Shown: positions 1 to 12,246, numbered from the stretch's first letter. The stretch is 64,000 nt of DNA from Physella acuta (GCF_028476545.1 NW_026732304.1:124001-188000); one strand, 5' to 3'. Made by a program: numbers and translations. Notes: generated by a model from the sequence alone, not told the origin.

Positions 1-69
1 GGGGGTGTGCCTGTGTGTGTGTGTGTGAGGTGTGTGTGTGTATGTCTGGGTTTGGGTGTGTGTGTGTCT
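1..69. repeat. GT-rich microsatellite
   Basis: Imperfect TGTGTG tract at the window edge, in the intron or flank left of CUB exon 4. Confidence 0.9.
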
Positions 70-117
70 TTGATCCTGCACCCCTGATTTGAACCCCGGA
101 TTCTCGTAGCTACTCAC

Positions 118-267
118 CAGGCACACCTTCCGCTTTGAGCTTAAACCTGTAGTTAGATGACCTTGACCCCGATTTGAAAACGAGGTACAATCTCTCCTTA
201 GGGCTGATGAACACCGACCTGCTACCTGAGCAGATCCGACCAAGGTGTCTGGGACTTAGGTTAAAAG
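118..267 (-). CDS. CUB-protein exon 4 (end of CUB domain)
   Basis: 150 bp, with a T-rich acceptor ending TTTTGCCAG and donor GTGAGTAG. It encodes [13 protein letters not shown], then [17 protein letters not shown] and [11 protein letters not shown], the last cysteine and closing strands of the CUB domain. It leaves in phase 1, so coding continues left of the window. Confidence 0.65.
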
Positions 268-607
268 CTGGCAAAATGATGAAAAATAACGTGTCAGACC
301 CTGTTTGTGCTTAACTTCTAAAAGTCAAGAGAGATCCGTGATCTATTTCTTTTAACAAAAAACTAGCACGTTGTTGAGTCAAAAGTGAATTATATTTTGC
401 TAGTGAATTATATTTTGCTATTTTGTTAGTGTTATGATCTTGTCAATTATGTTTCGCTTTCTTCTATTGATTAGTTCAAAACTATCGTGAGTTTCATATA
501 AATTAAAATCACTGACATCTGTAAAAATAATTTATTCTATTTCTATATTAATTTTTTTTGCATGTATTCAGCAGCTGAAAGGGATCAAAATACATATATA
601 ATAAATG

Positions 608-677
<70 letters not shown>

Positions 678-3212
678 ATCAATTTAAAATGCCAAAAAAA
701 TATATAATATTAAATTATTAAACTAGACGTAAATTGAGGTAGCTTCCCCTATCACCGTATTATTCCAAAAGTATTGTGTTTGCCCTAAACGGTCCATCTA
801 ATAAAATCACGCTCTTCTCCAGCTGCCAGTTAAATTTTCATGTTTGACGATGTGGTCAAATTATATTTCTCTACCCCCCCCCCCCCTTCCCTCCACACCC
901 TACCAACACATTGTTTGTATTCAAATATTTACAGAAGCTGTTGCGACCGTTACCAAAAAGCTATTTTAGGCTAGAAAAACAAATCGATAGGCACTTTTTT
1001 TTTAATACTATGACATACTAAATCGGCTAAAGAATAAATAGAACTTCAATCGTAGCACAGTTCGACCTAGTATTTCTAAAACATTGTTTACTACTGCAGA
1101 CCTTTAAACACTCAAGTATGGCCCATATAGTTAAGAGTCAGATATTGATTTCGGTAAAAGCCCCTATTGTAGACTTAACCCAGTTTTGTTCGATTATTAT
1201 TAGTTTTGGTTTATATTATCTTTTGATGTTAATCCCCGCTTCAATCTAATATAGTGGATTGTGCTTTAATTATTTTATGTCATTTAATCTTTTTAACATT
1301 TGTTATAGCTTTTTTTTTAATCTGTTATGATACTAAGTACCTATAGAATACCGTAGGTATTGCTTTAATAACTACACAAATGGCGATACCAGTTTAACTA
1401 TAATTGTACATAATATGGTACCCAATATAGTCTGACTATGTGACTCTGACTAAATAAAGTTTGCGATAAATTAAAAAAAAAAAACAATAGACCAAGAAAA
1501 CTGTCAAGGTTTAAAATAGGCGCTAAGTTCGGCGCGGAACCAAAAAAAAATAAATTCTGGCGATGATTAAAATCTCGCCATCCAAACATGTACTCACCAT
1601 CATACACGTCCAGCGTCGTGTTCTGGTCATTGCAGTCCAAGGTCACGTCTTCCACGTGTAGGTGAATGACGTCACCAGAGTGAAATTGTGTGCTCATGTC
1701 GTAGAAACAGTGTGAGTTTCTGAAAAAAATAAAAATAAAATGAACATTAACTTCTTTGAGAAATTCTTCTTCGTTCTTAATTGTATTATTGGAAGGAATG
1801 TCCTCAAATAGGGGTCGGCGTGGTCGAGTCGGTAAAGCTCATGGTTGCTAAGCCGAAAAGTCTCGAACCTTCGGGCAGATGAGGCTGGGGACAGACAACT
1901 CCAAAATCAAACAACTATTGCCTTGTAGTTTGTTCTTGGTTGGACAAAGGTTATGGTAGCAAATCCAAAAATGAAAAGCAGGCTGAAATCGGAGTCAATG
2001 GCCTTAATGGCGCATAACCAGTTGACACGTAATCCTTAATTGTGATGGAGGCGTGGTCGAGTCGGCAAAAAGCTCATGGTTGATAAATTCGAAAAAAAAG
2101 TCTCGAGTTCAAACCCTCTGGCAGGTAAGACTCGATCCCTTTCAAAGCTAAAACTTAAGAACGAAGAAGAAGAAATCCTCAAATAAAATTAAGTTTTAAC
2201 ATGTTATGCGCCTTATAGACCGTTGACTCTGATTTCAGCCTGTTTTTCTTTCTGGATTTGCTTCCATAGCTTTTTTTCCAGCCAAGACCAAACTGCAAGA
2301 TAGCCGAGTTTTTTTTTTTTTAATTTTTCTCCTAGATGGTTTTCTGTCCCCAGATAACGAGTCTTATGCGTCCGAGTTCAAACTCGGCACTTCCAGTTTA
2401 ACATCCACAAGCTTAACTGACCCGACCCCACCGTTCCCAAAACTTGCTTCTGGTAACACCCACAATTCTAGACATCATAACAACGGTTTTCCGATGACGT
2501 TAAATATACAGTAAAAGAATAATTTTTAAATCAAAACTCATACCAAAACATAGCATTAGCACTTATATTGACGGTTACTGAACTTAGCATGAAAGACCCT
2601 ACCGCTTTACCGGTAGAAGAGATATTTATATAACTTATTGTTTAACTCTCAGTTTAACTGGCTGTGGAATTTTTAAATAAGGATGTTAGTAACTAATGAA
2701 TAAGTAATTAATTAAATAGTAGAAATCACAAATGAACCACGGAAGTTGTTAGGTTGACAAGTTGACTAATGTTGTTATGTTGAGAAGGTTTTTAATTAGC
2801 CTGTTGACAACTTAACAGTTTCATGAAACATATTTTGGAAATTATTTTCCTTCGATGTTTAGATATGCGTCATGTTTTTGAATGGTCAAAACACTCAAGA
2901 TGCAACATGAAAAACGTTAGACTTAGTAAAACTCGCAGCTAGATCCAAATTAAACAGATGAAAAAATAACATTAAGATAAGATGTAGCAAAATGACTGGG
3001 AATGGTAACAAAATTGTAAAAGTTCATTATGAATGTTTTATAACTAAATTACTTACTCCGGGAGATGATTAGGGTAATTTTGTGACGTCACTTCAATTAC
3101 CTCGCCCGACTTAATAAGATACTTCTCATTGCAGGCCCCAACTAAGGATATGAAAGCAATATTAGAAATTAGGAAATGTATTTATTATACGTGACTTACA
3201 AATGTATATTAC

Positions 3213-3285
<73 letters not shown>

Positions 3286-3593
3286 AAATATGTCTGTAAA
3301 TAAAATGTGTATGCCTATTTTTATAAATAATGTCAGTACTTTGATTTAACTAGATATATATATGGCCTATATTCTATGATTTACATTGCTTAACAAACTA
3401 ATAGTTTCTGAATGTCAAAAGTAAAATATAGGCCCTACGTCGGATTTGTTTTTAAATTTTACTATAATGTGTTGTATTGGATTTTTGTTTTTTGTTTTTT
3501 AAAAACTATGTCTTCGTCTTTAATAGTTTTGTAAAAGTACTTACAGGCATAGCGAATGAGGAACATCAACGCAAAACACACATCTACCGTCAT
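118..3593 (-). CDS. CUB-domain secreted protein, 5' part (4 exons, continues left of window)
   Basis: I assembled this from four minus-strand exons: 3593-3545, 3141-3057, 1719-1598 and 267-118, with consistent phases. They give 135 residues plus one base. Residues 1-19 form a hydrophobic leader starting [16 protein letters not shown], a likely signal peptide. Residues 20-135 match a complete CUB domain. Its four expected cysteines are at 20, 49, 74 and 98, with NYP near 38, LDVYD at 81-85, LGRIC at 94-98 and [12 protein letters not shown] at 107-118. CUB domains are extracellular binding modules of proteases and matrix proteins, so the product is probably secreted; nothing visible tells which CUB family it belongs to. 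The last exon ends at a GTGAGT donor, so more exons lie to the left. The start was chosen for the leader; the frame is open upstream to about 3824, so a longer N-terminus is possible. Confidence 0.68.
609..672. repeat. (TA)n microsatellite
   Basis: About 32 uninterrupted TA units in the CUB-gene intron. The rest of this intron (268-1597) is AT-rich with a C tract at 875-887 and nothing else recognisable. Confidence 0.97.
1598..1719 (-). CDS. CUB-protein exon 3 (middle of CUB domain)
   Basis: 122 bp, with a T-rich acceptor ending TTTTTTTCAG and a consensus donor GTGAGTAC. It encodes [12 protein letters not shown], then [14 protein letters not shown] and TLDVYD: the second and third CUB cysteines and the usual L-x-VYD motif. 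A second, weaker donor lies 4 bases further on. Confidence 0.68.
1811..2040 (+). repeat. tRNA-derived SINE, family 2, near full length
   Basis: tRNA-like head GGCGTGGTCGAGTCGGTAAA with AAGTCTCGAACC as box B, then a body with GCCTTGTAGTTTGTTCTTGG and TGGACAAAGGTTATGG. The same body recurs at 9185-9300 and, inverted, near 2205-2400. Confidence 0.85.
2045..2175 (+). repeat. tRNA-derived SINE, family 2, short copy
   Basis: Head GGCGTGGTCGAGTCGGCAAA and box-B-like GAGTTCAAACCCTC, ending in the tail TTAAGAACGAAGAAGAAG that marks this family. Confidence 0.75.
2205..2400 (-). repeat. tRNA-derived SINE, family 2, inverted copy
   Basis: Reverse complement of the family-2 body (GACTCTGATTTCAGCCTG, then TTTGCTTCCATAGC), ending in GAGTTCAAACTCGGCACTT, the inverted box B. 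With 1811-2040 it forms an inverted pair. Confidence 0.75.
3057..3141 (-). CDS. CUB-protein exon 2 (start of CUB domain)
   Basis: 85 bp between an acceptor (ATATCCTTAG) and a consensus donor (GTAAGTAA). It encodes [16 protein letters not shown] and then SQNYPNHLP, the first strand and first cysteine of a CUB domain. It enters in phase 1 and leaves in phase 2, matching both neighbours. Confidence 0.65.
3201..3282. repeat. (TA)n microsatellite
   Basis: TA tract about 60 bases upstream (minus strand) of CUB exon 2, in the first intron. Confidence 0.97.
3545..3593 (-). CDS. CUB-protein exon 1 coding part (signal peptide)
   Basis: ATG at 3593 opens 16 codons plus one base, ending at a good donor (GCCT then GTAAGTAC). 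The residues are hydrophobic, as in a signal peptide. The same frame stays open upstream, through 5' sequence and into a TA repeat, so the start is the least certain part of the gene. Confidence 0.5.
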
Positions 3594-3803
3594 TGTTGTC
3601 CCTATGTCAACTCGCTGAACACACGCACTATAGCAAATTGTGTCAATGTTATTCCGGGGCCCTAACTGAGTTGACGCGAGCAGGTAGGCTTGTCCGTCAC
3701 TCGGTGATCTGTCATGGCCCTTGTCCTGGTGTAGGTGCTTGACATCAAGGGCCGACAACTCAGGTACAGGGAGATAACTTACAAGTGTATCCGCTCTGTT
3801 TAA

Positions 3804-4084
<281 letters not shown>

Positions 4085-4502
4085 TATATTGTTACCTTTG
4101 TTTTTATTTAAACTTTCAAACCAATACATATTATCATTCATTCAAAAGCACAAAGAAATAAAGTATTACATGTAATTATGCTTCCTTTTATAAGCGTATA
4201 TTGTTTAACATTATTAAGAGTCTCATTTGTAATTAAAAATAAAACTGACAATACATGACGGTACATATTTTTTTTCTGTATGGTTTAGCACTTTTATATT
4301 TCTCTCATTATGCGTTGTACTTGGCCTATTGCCCTGACAAGTACCTGAAGTTGTTTATATTTTCACGGGTGATTTTTAGAGAATAGTCCGAATCTAGTGT
4401 TTAATAGATCCATCTGCAAGCGACCCGTACATGATAATGGTATATTTCTGAGTGTTCTAATTGATGTTCGAATCTCTGGCAGTTCGCTTGACAGTAGCTT
4501 AC

Positions 4503-4709
4503 CAGGGGTCGGCAACCTTTTGAAGCGGAAGAGCCAAAAGTTACAATATTCAAAATTTCCCTAGTTTTAAAGAGTCACTAACACTTTTTTTATTTCAAAT
4601 ATTTAATTTTTTTATTAAGATTATTAGTATGATTCAAGGAGCTGGAGAGCCGCATCTTGATATCAAAAGAGCCGCATGCGGCTCGCGAGCCGCAGGTTGC
4701 CGACCCCTG
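4503..4709. mobile_element. hAT-type MITE, CAGGGGTCGGCAACC ends
   Basis: 207 bp with a perfect inverted repeat at its ends (CAGGGGTCGGCAACCT and its complement). The terminal sequence is typical of the hAT-Charlie group. GCTTAC directly flanks both ends. The interior has no coding capacity and includes GAGCCGCATGCGGCTCGCGAG. Confidence 0.88.
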
Positions 4710-5762
4710 GCTTACCCACTTTCGTAGCACGTGATGTCCGTATATGTTGTCTACATCGTAAAAATATTCACAACTGAGAAATGAGAAAATCGAAATAACA
4801 TGAGGAAGGTTTTTTAATATATAAATTAGTAATACATAAATGCTATTAGTTGAGTTTTTACATTACATTGCTATAATTTTTTTTAAAAACCAAATGTTTT
4901 ATTAAGATGTGACTAAAGTTTTAACAAAAGTGTTAAAAGAAAAATGTTCAATAAACAATGTTGTTAAATTTTAGTTTTAAACTATTTATAATATTTTTAA
5001 TCACTTTTTGCATTATATTTATAGCGTAGTTTCCCTTATATTGTAGTATTATCAAAATGGGAATTAACTCAGTTTGAAGATTTTGATTGTTATTACATTA
5101 TTATTTCAGTACGAGTTTAAAAAATACAAACATTATATTTTTTATTTTAAACTATAAATTACGTTGCTGCAACTGATTTATATTTACGTAAGATATGCAT
5201 TATTAATAATCTTACTGATTTTTATGCATGCTAAGAAATATGTTTCGCCGATTAAATTTTCCTAGGTTGTCTGCTATTTGGGGTTCTAAATTTTATAATC
5301 AAAATTTTAATCTCTTATTGTTTTATAAAAATAATTAATAATTAATTATAAATATATTAAATACTTTTCATATGAAACAGGCATTTCAAGCCAATGTGTA
5401 GCCCCGCCGCCGTTACTTTATTTGCCTCAGATACCTATCTGAGCTGGTTGGATTAAAGGCCGAGCTATATAACTAGAGGACATGAATCAGTATCTGACAC
5501 CTTTCGATTTAGTTATGTAATGATTCCGGTGTAACCCGATGAGTTAAAAAAAACAACAACTGAAAATAACCAGCTGGACAGAAAATATTTTTAAAAATGT
5601 CCATCCTTAGATAAGGACTAACTCAATTAGTAATAGTGAACAGCACATTATCCCCTTCAATTACACCCCATTCCCACTTCACCCACCCTCTTTTAACATT
5701 AACCCCCCCCCCCCATGAGCAATTCTCCCCCCCCCCCCCATGTCTTTTACTCCCGCCCAACT
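4710..5762. other. AT-rich stretch, no gene seen
   Basis: AT-rich, non-tandem sequence with short C tracts at 5705-5740 just before the telomere-like array. No splice-bounded open frame stands out. Confidence 0.6.
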
Positions 5763-6052
5763 AGGGATAGAGATAGGGATAGGGATAGGGATAGGGATAG
5801 GGATAGGGTTAGGGTTAGGGTTAGGGTTAGGGTTAGGGTTAGGGTTAGGGTTAGGGTTAGGGTTAGGGTTAGGGTTAGGGTTAGGGTTAGGTTTAGGGTT
5901 AGGGTTAGGGTTAGGGCTAGGGCTAGGGCTAGGGCTAGGGTTAGGGTTCGGGTTAGGGTTAGGGTTAGGGTTAAGGTTAGGGTTAGGGTTAGGTTTATGT
6001 TATTGTTAGGGTTATGTTAGGGTTATGTTAGGGTTATGATAGGGTTAGTGTC
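5763..6052 (+). repeat. Interstitial telomere-like TTAGGG array
   Basis: It begins with six GATAGG-type units, continues with about 20 perfect TTAGGG repeats, then mixes CTAGGG, TTCGGG and TTATG variants before decaying. TTAGGG is the usual molluscan and vertebrate telomere unit. The open frames here (RDRD/RVRV, GLGL) are repeat translations. Confidence 0.95.
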
Positions 6053-7029
6053 AGGTTTCTCCAGGATGTGGGGTGGGTTAATTGACAGGGGTTAGTTCAC
6101 AAGGTGTAATGACTACGTGGGGGTGTATGTTAGGCGCTTGGGTGGGGGAATCTCCGTGGGGGTAATTGACGGTGGGGTGGGGGGGGGGGGTGAATCATGT
6201 CTTTGACCCGAATATCTCATGTTCATTAAATTGTTATTGTGGTGCTCTAGACTCAATTCTCGTTTTTAGTAAACCTGTTTATGATAATGTATTATTTCTA
6301 TTAATAGCCCAAAGGGCCAACATAACTAAGGTGAAATGTAACAGACGAAGAAAGGGAAGTCATCCATTTCCTTTTCTCTTTTCAGAAGGGGAGATTACTT
6401 TGATTAATTGCTGACACGTGCGGGGAAGGTTTTTACACTGAATATTATGTAATCGTAGAATACACTTTACACGTAGCCTGTGTCACATGATTTTACTCAG
6501 CATTTTATTAATTTGAAACAGTTGAAAGTAGTAATCATATTAAAACAATTAAAATCTTTAGTCAGTAAAACAAAAATTAAATATACTTGTACATAATTAT
6601 AAAGCCAACAAATGAAATGGAACTTTGAATAAAAAGAATGCATTAAAATAGCTAACACTTTATTATTTTGTTAGAATAAGTAATATAAATAAAGCCTTTT
6701 GCTTATAAAAGAAGAAAATGACATTCATCTTTAAGTGCAGGTACTTGATGTTTTTGTAGTGTAATAAACAACCCAGTCCTTAAATATGTAAATATTTGCT
6801 GCTGTAATTTTATAGCATGGAAAGATAAACACCAATTCTATTATAAAAAACTAGTTTTAATACTTTTTATAATTCTAATTATTGAGGAAACATGTTTTGA
6901 AAATAGACTATGGCTTTCTTCAAGGAGGACAGACAACCAGATTTTTTTCAATGATGTAATAAATATCAAAATAAAAAAAAAAAAAAAAAAAAAAAAAAGA
7001 AAATTATTATGTTAGATTACTATGGTTAT

Positions 7030-7140
7030 CAGTTTCTTCCAGGCATCTCTTGCGGGGGGGGGGGGGGGGGGGTGATTTATATAGTATACATATACTTTTA
7101 CTAGTGTCCGCCCCCCTCCCCCCCACGGAAAATGTAGACC
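7030..7140 (+). mobile_element. Truncated hAT MITE, CAGAGTTTCTTCCAG family
   Basis: Starts CAGTTTCTTCCAGGCATCTC and keeps the G run, TATACTTTTACTAGTGTCCG and the C run of the family seen whole at 48881-49059. The right end is missing and runs into an inverted tRNA-SINE head. Confidence 0.72.
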
Positions 7141-7147
7141 GCCACCC

Positions 7148-7192
7148 TCGAGTTAGCAGTCTAGTTCTCTACCGCTAGGCCATGCCCTTAAA
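7148..7192 (-). repeat. tRNA-SINE head fragment
   Basis: Reverse complement reads GGCATGGCCTAGCGGTAGAG, the box A region of the family-1 SINE, with little else retained. Confidence 0.6.
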
Positions 7193-8225
7193 TGAAATGT
7201 ATGGCAGAAGCTATTGATTCCTTTTTATGTACGCAACATTATCTATAACCACTAGTTTTTTCACCATGCCCTACTCGCACCATATAAATGTATCAAAATG
7301 GACAGAACTCACAGATAATTTTCAAACCATGAATTTGAACTAAACGGATAGCTATCTCTCTGTCCAACCCCCCCCCCCCCCCCCACCCAACCCCTCTTTT
7401 TTTCACAAGCCACTTTATTAACAAATGTCGTTCAATGGCCCGTGCTTCTCTAAAGTCGTATGCTGCTTTTTGTTCAATATATTACAGGACAAAACATACA
7501 ATCGCTCAAACCCACTCCACATTTCATCCACCCCCCACCTATTCCCCCCCCCCCCCCCGCCTCAATGCTCAACCAATCAAGTTCGACCTGTTCCATTACA
7601 TGTTTCTGTTTACCCTCCTCACATAATTCTACTCCACCTACAGTGCCACAACCGATTCCCGCACCCACAAAACTATACGAGGCAATAACCGTTGTGATTC
7701 AGATCTAAATTGGGTAACGCCTTAACCGTGTAGAATATTTACAGTAATTTACATTAATATCTTACCAACTAAAGACAACACGAGTAGTTATTTTGTAATT
7801 AATCACGCAATAATACAACGGGTTATATCCAAGGCCAAAGAGTTAAAACGTTTTTACGTGTACGTTTCGAGATTAAATATAGGCTTTATTGTTCTATTTT
7901 TAGGTTTTCTCGAGATGTTAATTTCGCGAGACGACCATTCTCCTCTCCCGTTACTAATGGCACAATTAAGTCGAACAGATTTAGGAAAATAGAACTACAC
8001 ACCAAAACACAGTTCTACCTTTACTGTTGCAAAATCTTTTGACCCGTTGCTTTAAGCTTGGGCTGAAAATCAATCAGGTGGTTAACGGTTTGTCGATAAA
8101 TCGATCACCAAACCTCCAGGGAGGAGGGCCAGTCGATGGCGGTCGTTTGACCTACTTGAGAATCACGTGATACCTTTGTTCTAACTACATAGTCTTGTTA
8201 AAGTAAAAGCCTGCGGTGCCGTCTT

Positions 8226-8716
8226 TTGAAAACTGAAGCACCATTGGAGTGGTTGGGTGGTTGTGTTTGTGTGAAGATTGCATTGTGCTAGAAGAAAATC
8301 AAACTACGATTGTAATGAATTTATTCACATACCAGTGATTGTTAAGGATCCGGTTTAGTTTCAAAACTGAAGCAGTATTCAAGTGGTTGTGTGTGTGTGT
8401 GGGAGTGTGAGTGTGTGTTTGGGTGTGTGTCTGTATATGTGTGTGTGTGTATGTTTGTCAAGATAGCATTGTAATTGACGAAAGTCAAATTCCAATTGCA
8501 ATGAATTTATTCAAATACCAATGATGGTTAAGGATTTGGTTTCGCTTCAAAACTTAAGCAGTATTTAAGTGGTTGTGTGTACGTGTGTGTGTGTGTGTGT
8601 TTGGGTGTGTGTGTTAGTGTGTTTTTGTGAAGATTACATTGTGCTTGAAGAAAATCAAACTCCGATTGCAATGAATTTATTCACATACCAGTGATTGTTA
8701 GGGATTAGGTTTAGAG
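8226..8716 (+). repeat. Three tandem copies of a ~160-180 bp unit with GT tract
   Basis: Each copy has AAAACTGAAGCAGTATTCAA, a GT-rich stretch, GAAGATTGCATTGTGCT, and GCAATGAATTTATTCACATA. Noncoding. Confidence 0.85.
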
Positions 8717-8775
8717 AAATTATTTTAAAGCATAATATTTTGAGCACTTGGTAGGTAAGATGAATTGTTTATGAG

Positions 8776-9337
8776 GACGGCGGTGTGGTCGGCAGAGGCG
8801 AAGCGACCCTTCCAGGCGCCCGGGGACATACTTTCAATTTGGCGCCCCCCTCGGGAGCAAATTTTCGATTTGCACCCCCCCCCCCTCAAACTTTCGATTT
8901 GCAACCCCCCCTCAAACTTTCGATTTGCACCCCCCCCCCTCGAACTTTTCATTTGCACCCCCCCCCCTCGAACTTTTCATTTGCACCCCCCCCCTCAAAC
9001 TTTCAATTTGGCGCCCCCCCTAAGGTCGGCGCCCGGGGACATATGTCCCCCCCCCCGCCCCCCCCCCTCGCTACGCCTCTGGTGGTCGGATAGGTTGTTG
9101 AACAAAAAAAAGCCCCGAGTTCAAACCCCCGGCAGACGAGGCTCGATAGCTGGAGACAGCAAAGCAACTCTTCTAGAGAAGAGTTTAAAAAACTGCTGCC
9201 TTGTAGTTTGTTCTTGGTTGGACAAAGGCTATGGAAGCAAATCCAAAAAGAAAAGCATGCTGAAGTCAACTATCTATATCGCACGTAATACTTAATTGTA
9301 GAGAATCCCTTCGAACACTAGAATTAAGAACGAAGAA
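8776..9337 (+). repeat. tRNA-SINE family 2, split by a hAT MITE
   Basis: The head begins before 8793 (GGCGGTGTGGTCGG) and resumes at 9082. It continues with GAGTTCAAACCCCCGGCAG, the body GCCTTGTAGTTTGTTCTTGG, and the tail ATTAAGAACGAAGAA. The intervening 289 bp are the MITE. Confidence 0.85.
8793..9081. mobile_element. hAT-type MITE with internal minisatellite (family A)
   Basis: Ends CAGAGGCGAAGCGACC and GGTCGCTACGCCTCTG-like (here CTCGCTACGCCTCTG), flanked by a perfect 8-bp duplication GTGGTCGG at 8785-8792 and 9082-9089. The interior has about six repeats of CAAACTTTCGATTTGCACC separated by C tracts. Confidence 0.9.
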
Positions 9338-9699
9338 TATTGTTATGGGTCGGTGCACGACTGTTAACCCGAAAGTCTCTAAAGATCCGGAGCTAAAGAC
9401 CTTAAGAAGTCCTTGAGCAAAACTAGCTGTAAAGAATAGGCCGATCCCACACTCGATAAGGAATGTAAAGGGGGTTAGGAATTGAAATGAACACACTATC
9501 ATTTCATATGCCGAGCTCACAGAACAGGTAATCTCCACTTTATCAGCCAAGTCAAAAAGGAAATATGTACTTTACTCGAATTATAATAAATATATGATTT
9601 TTTTAAAAATCTAAAGTCTTGAGTGTGGTTTATCAATTTGGTACATTTACATGGCCTTGATACTTACTACTTAGTAATTAGTAAGTTCCCTTTAAAACA

Positions 9700-9890
9700 T
9701 GACGATCTACGGGGCAAGTGAAGTAGAGTTCACTTGTTTCTGCAACCTCGGCATATGAATAGATATTGTGGTCAGCACTAAACCCAACCGATTTTAATTT
9801 CCCTAACGTGAGTTAGGTACCCATCAGAGTTGGGTGGACTCAGGGACGGTCTACTGACTTGAACCCGGATGCGAACTCGAAGCAGTCCAG
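9700..9890 (-). repeat. tRNA-SINE family 1, inverted
   Basis: Reads on the minus strand as ACCCATCAGAGTTGG complement, the GTTAGGGAAA-type core and TGAACTCTACTTCACTTGCC-like 3' end. It faces a second copy at 9938-10050, forming an inverted pair. Confidence 0.8.
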
Positions 9891-9937
9891 AGATTGAAAT
9901 GTAAAGATACTAGTTTCAAGTGGGATGATAAAGACGG

Positions 9938-10050
9938 GAAGTAGTGGCCTAAGCGGTAGAGCGCTAGGCTGCTAACCAAGTATGTAGAACGTCCCTGAGT
10001 CCACCCAGCTCTGATGGGTACCCAACTCATGTTTGGGAAAGGCGGCTTAA
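9938..10050 (+). repeat. tRNA-SINE family 1, 5' part
   Basis: Head GTGGCCTAAGCGGTAGAGCG, then GAGTCCACCCAGCTCTGATG and GGTACCCAACTCATG. It is truncated in the body and followed by a (TTC)n tail at 10075-10093. Confidence 0.82.
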
Positions 10051-10189
10051 TATACCAAATGTCAAGAAACATATCTTCTTCTTCTTCTTCGTTCTTAAGT
10101 ATATGATGGAGGATTTAAAAGAAACATATGAACTCTAATTCATCTGCCCAATGGATCGGAATGTTTAGATAGTTATTTACTTATGGGGG

Positions 10190-10500
10190 CGGTAGCTTAT
10201 TAGAAATGCGAATCAGAAGTGGGTTTGTAAATAGTATGGATAGTGAGATGTGTGATCATAAATTTGATAATAAGAGGTGTGATTATAAATATGATAGTAA
10301 GAGGTGGGATTATGCAGATGATAATTAAAATTGGTATTACAACGATGATAATAAAAGAAGTGAGATTTAAAATAATGGTATATCATATGTCAGAAAAGAT
10401 AGTAGGGAAAATTTGATTGTAGTAATGATGATCGATTAAGAAGTGGGATTGCAAAGATATAACTAAGAGGTGGGATTATAGTTATGATGACTAGTCGATG
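10190..10500 (+). repeat. Degenerate repeats of AGAGGTGGGATTATA type
   Basis: About eight diverged copies of GAGGTGGGATTATAAATATG with GATGATAATAA, spacing near 35-60 bases. The following 10500-10730 is non-repetitive. Confidence 0.65.
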
Positions 10501-10918
10501 CACCAACACAGAAACAACTTTGATGTTTTGTGAGAATGATTTCCCTTTCTTTTGCCCCTCATTCAGACACTTTGACTACACCCGTCATTCAAGGAAGTAA
10601 AAACATAAAATGATTGGGGAATGAATGACGTACTCAATGATGTTCACAGCAATATCACATGACACGCACGTGAATGAGATCCATTGGGGATTGCTGGGTA
10701 AGCAATAATACTACGTCCTTGAAAATATTTTTTGAGTAGGAGTGAGAAAGGTGTGGGAGTGGGGGGGGGGGGAGGGGGGTGGGGGTGTGGGGGGTGTGGT
10801 AGAGTCTTGACTAAAATGGTGGGAGGTGTAGAAAATAATCTACCAATCGAGATTGTGGTTGCCGTCTTTAGTCTCAAGGGAGTCAAAGGGGAAAATAGGA
10901 AAGAAAACAGATAATTAT

Positions 10919-11232
<314 letters not shown>

Positions 11233-12012
11233 AAAATAACAAAGTCAATCGTAATAGTATCAATAAAACTAATAATAAAAATAACAGTAATAGTAAAAAA
11301 CAATGACAATGTCATCAATGGCAACGTAGGAATGAGATACAATTTCGCAAACGAGGCGTTATAATATTTTCAGGAAAAAAATAATTTCATAATCTTTCAC
11401 CATAATTTTATTTTTCACCTAACCTTATCAAGGAGAAACAATAAGTGCCAAATGGTTTCGCACACCACCCAATACCTGCTAATTGCTTAAAACTGGGATT
11501 TACACTTCCTCCTAGCAGAGCCCATTAGCCGTCTCAGAATTAGCTTAAAAATAACCATAATAGAGAAGGGAAAAAAAGGGGAGGTTATAATACCGACTCG
11601 CGTGCTGGATTGTTTCCCTTCAAGTTGAGGCAGCGATCGGCATCCCTCGCCATATTATATTTCCATCTTTAGTGCCAGCACCCAAGCACGCGAGGGGACC
11701 TTCTCACAAGACCCGCGGCAGCACAGTTGAAGGACGTAATTTGATGACCTGTTTTGTAAGTTGGCTCGTTGGGATAATTCGATTTTAGAACTTTTTTTTT
11801 TGTTTTTGTTAGGTATTTTTTTGTGTTTTGTGTCAAATACGTTTAACTTTAGAAGGAATCGATTAGTTAAGTTGTGTTCACTTTTCTATTACGTGTATTT
11901 TTTTAATTTTTAATTAATTAATTTTTTTTGACATTTCGTTTTTCAAAATATAGGCCAACATGTGTATTTTAGAATTTGTAGGATAGAAAATACTAGGTGT
12001 TATATATTTTTA

Positions 12013-12246
12013 TGGGTCGACGTGGCCTAGTGATAGAGAGCTAGACTGCTAAGCCAAAAGTCTCGAGTTCGAATCCGGGTTCGAGTCAGTAAAACGTCTC
12101 TGAGTCCACCCAGCTCTAATGGGAACCTGACTTACGTTAGTGAAAAGAATTGCGGCTGGGCAAAGTGCTGACCACACTATCTGTTCATATGCCAAGGTCA
12201 CAGAAGCAGGTGAACTCCACTTCACTTACCCCATATACCATTAGGT
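12013..12246 (+). repeat. tRNA-SINE family 1, near full length
   Basis: Head GACGTGGCCTAGTGATAGAG, box B GAGTTCGAATCCGGG, body GAGTCCACCCAGCTCTAATG and GCTGACCACACTATCTG, 3' part GAACTCCACTTCACTTACCC. This is the best copy of the family in the window. Confidence 0.9.

Larger units (their letters stand above)
6053..8225. other. Gene-free stretch with homopolymer tracts
   Basis: Contains G runs (6176-6190, 7054-7072), an A run (6973-6999) and C runs (7368-7384, 7545-7558). It also holds a truncated MITE (7030-7140) and a tRNA-SINE fragment. 7700-8220 is non-repetitive and more GC-balanced. No coding exon recognised. Confidence 0.6.

Noticed and set aside
5715-6020. RDRD/RVRV frame
   Set aside because: It is a translation of telomere-like repeats.
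8765-9295. 176-codon frame with PPPRTFHLHPPP repeats
   Set aside because: It is a translation of the hAT MITE's internal minisatellite and the surrounding SINE.
12013-12090. tRNA gene (also at 1811, 9938, 28370 and 39876)
   Set aside because: Box A and B motifs are present, but arms do not pair well and each is followed by a shared SINE body.
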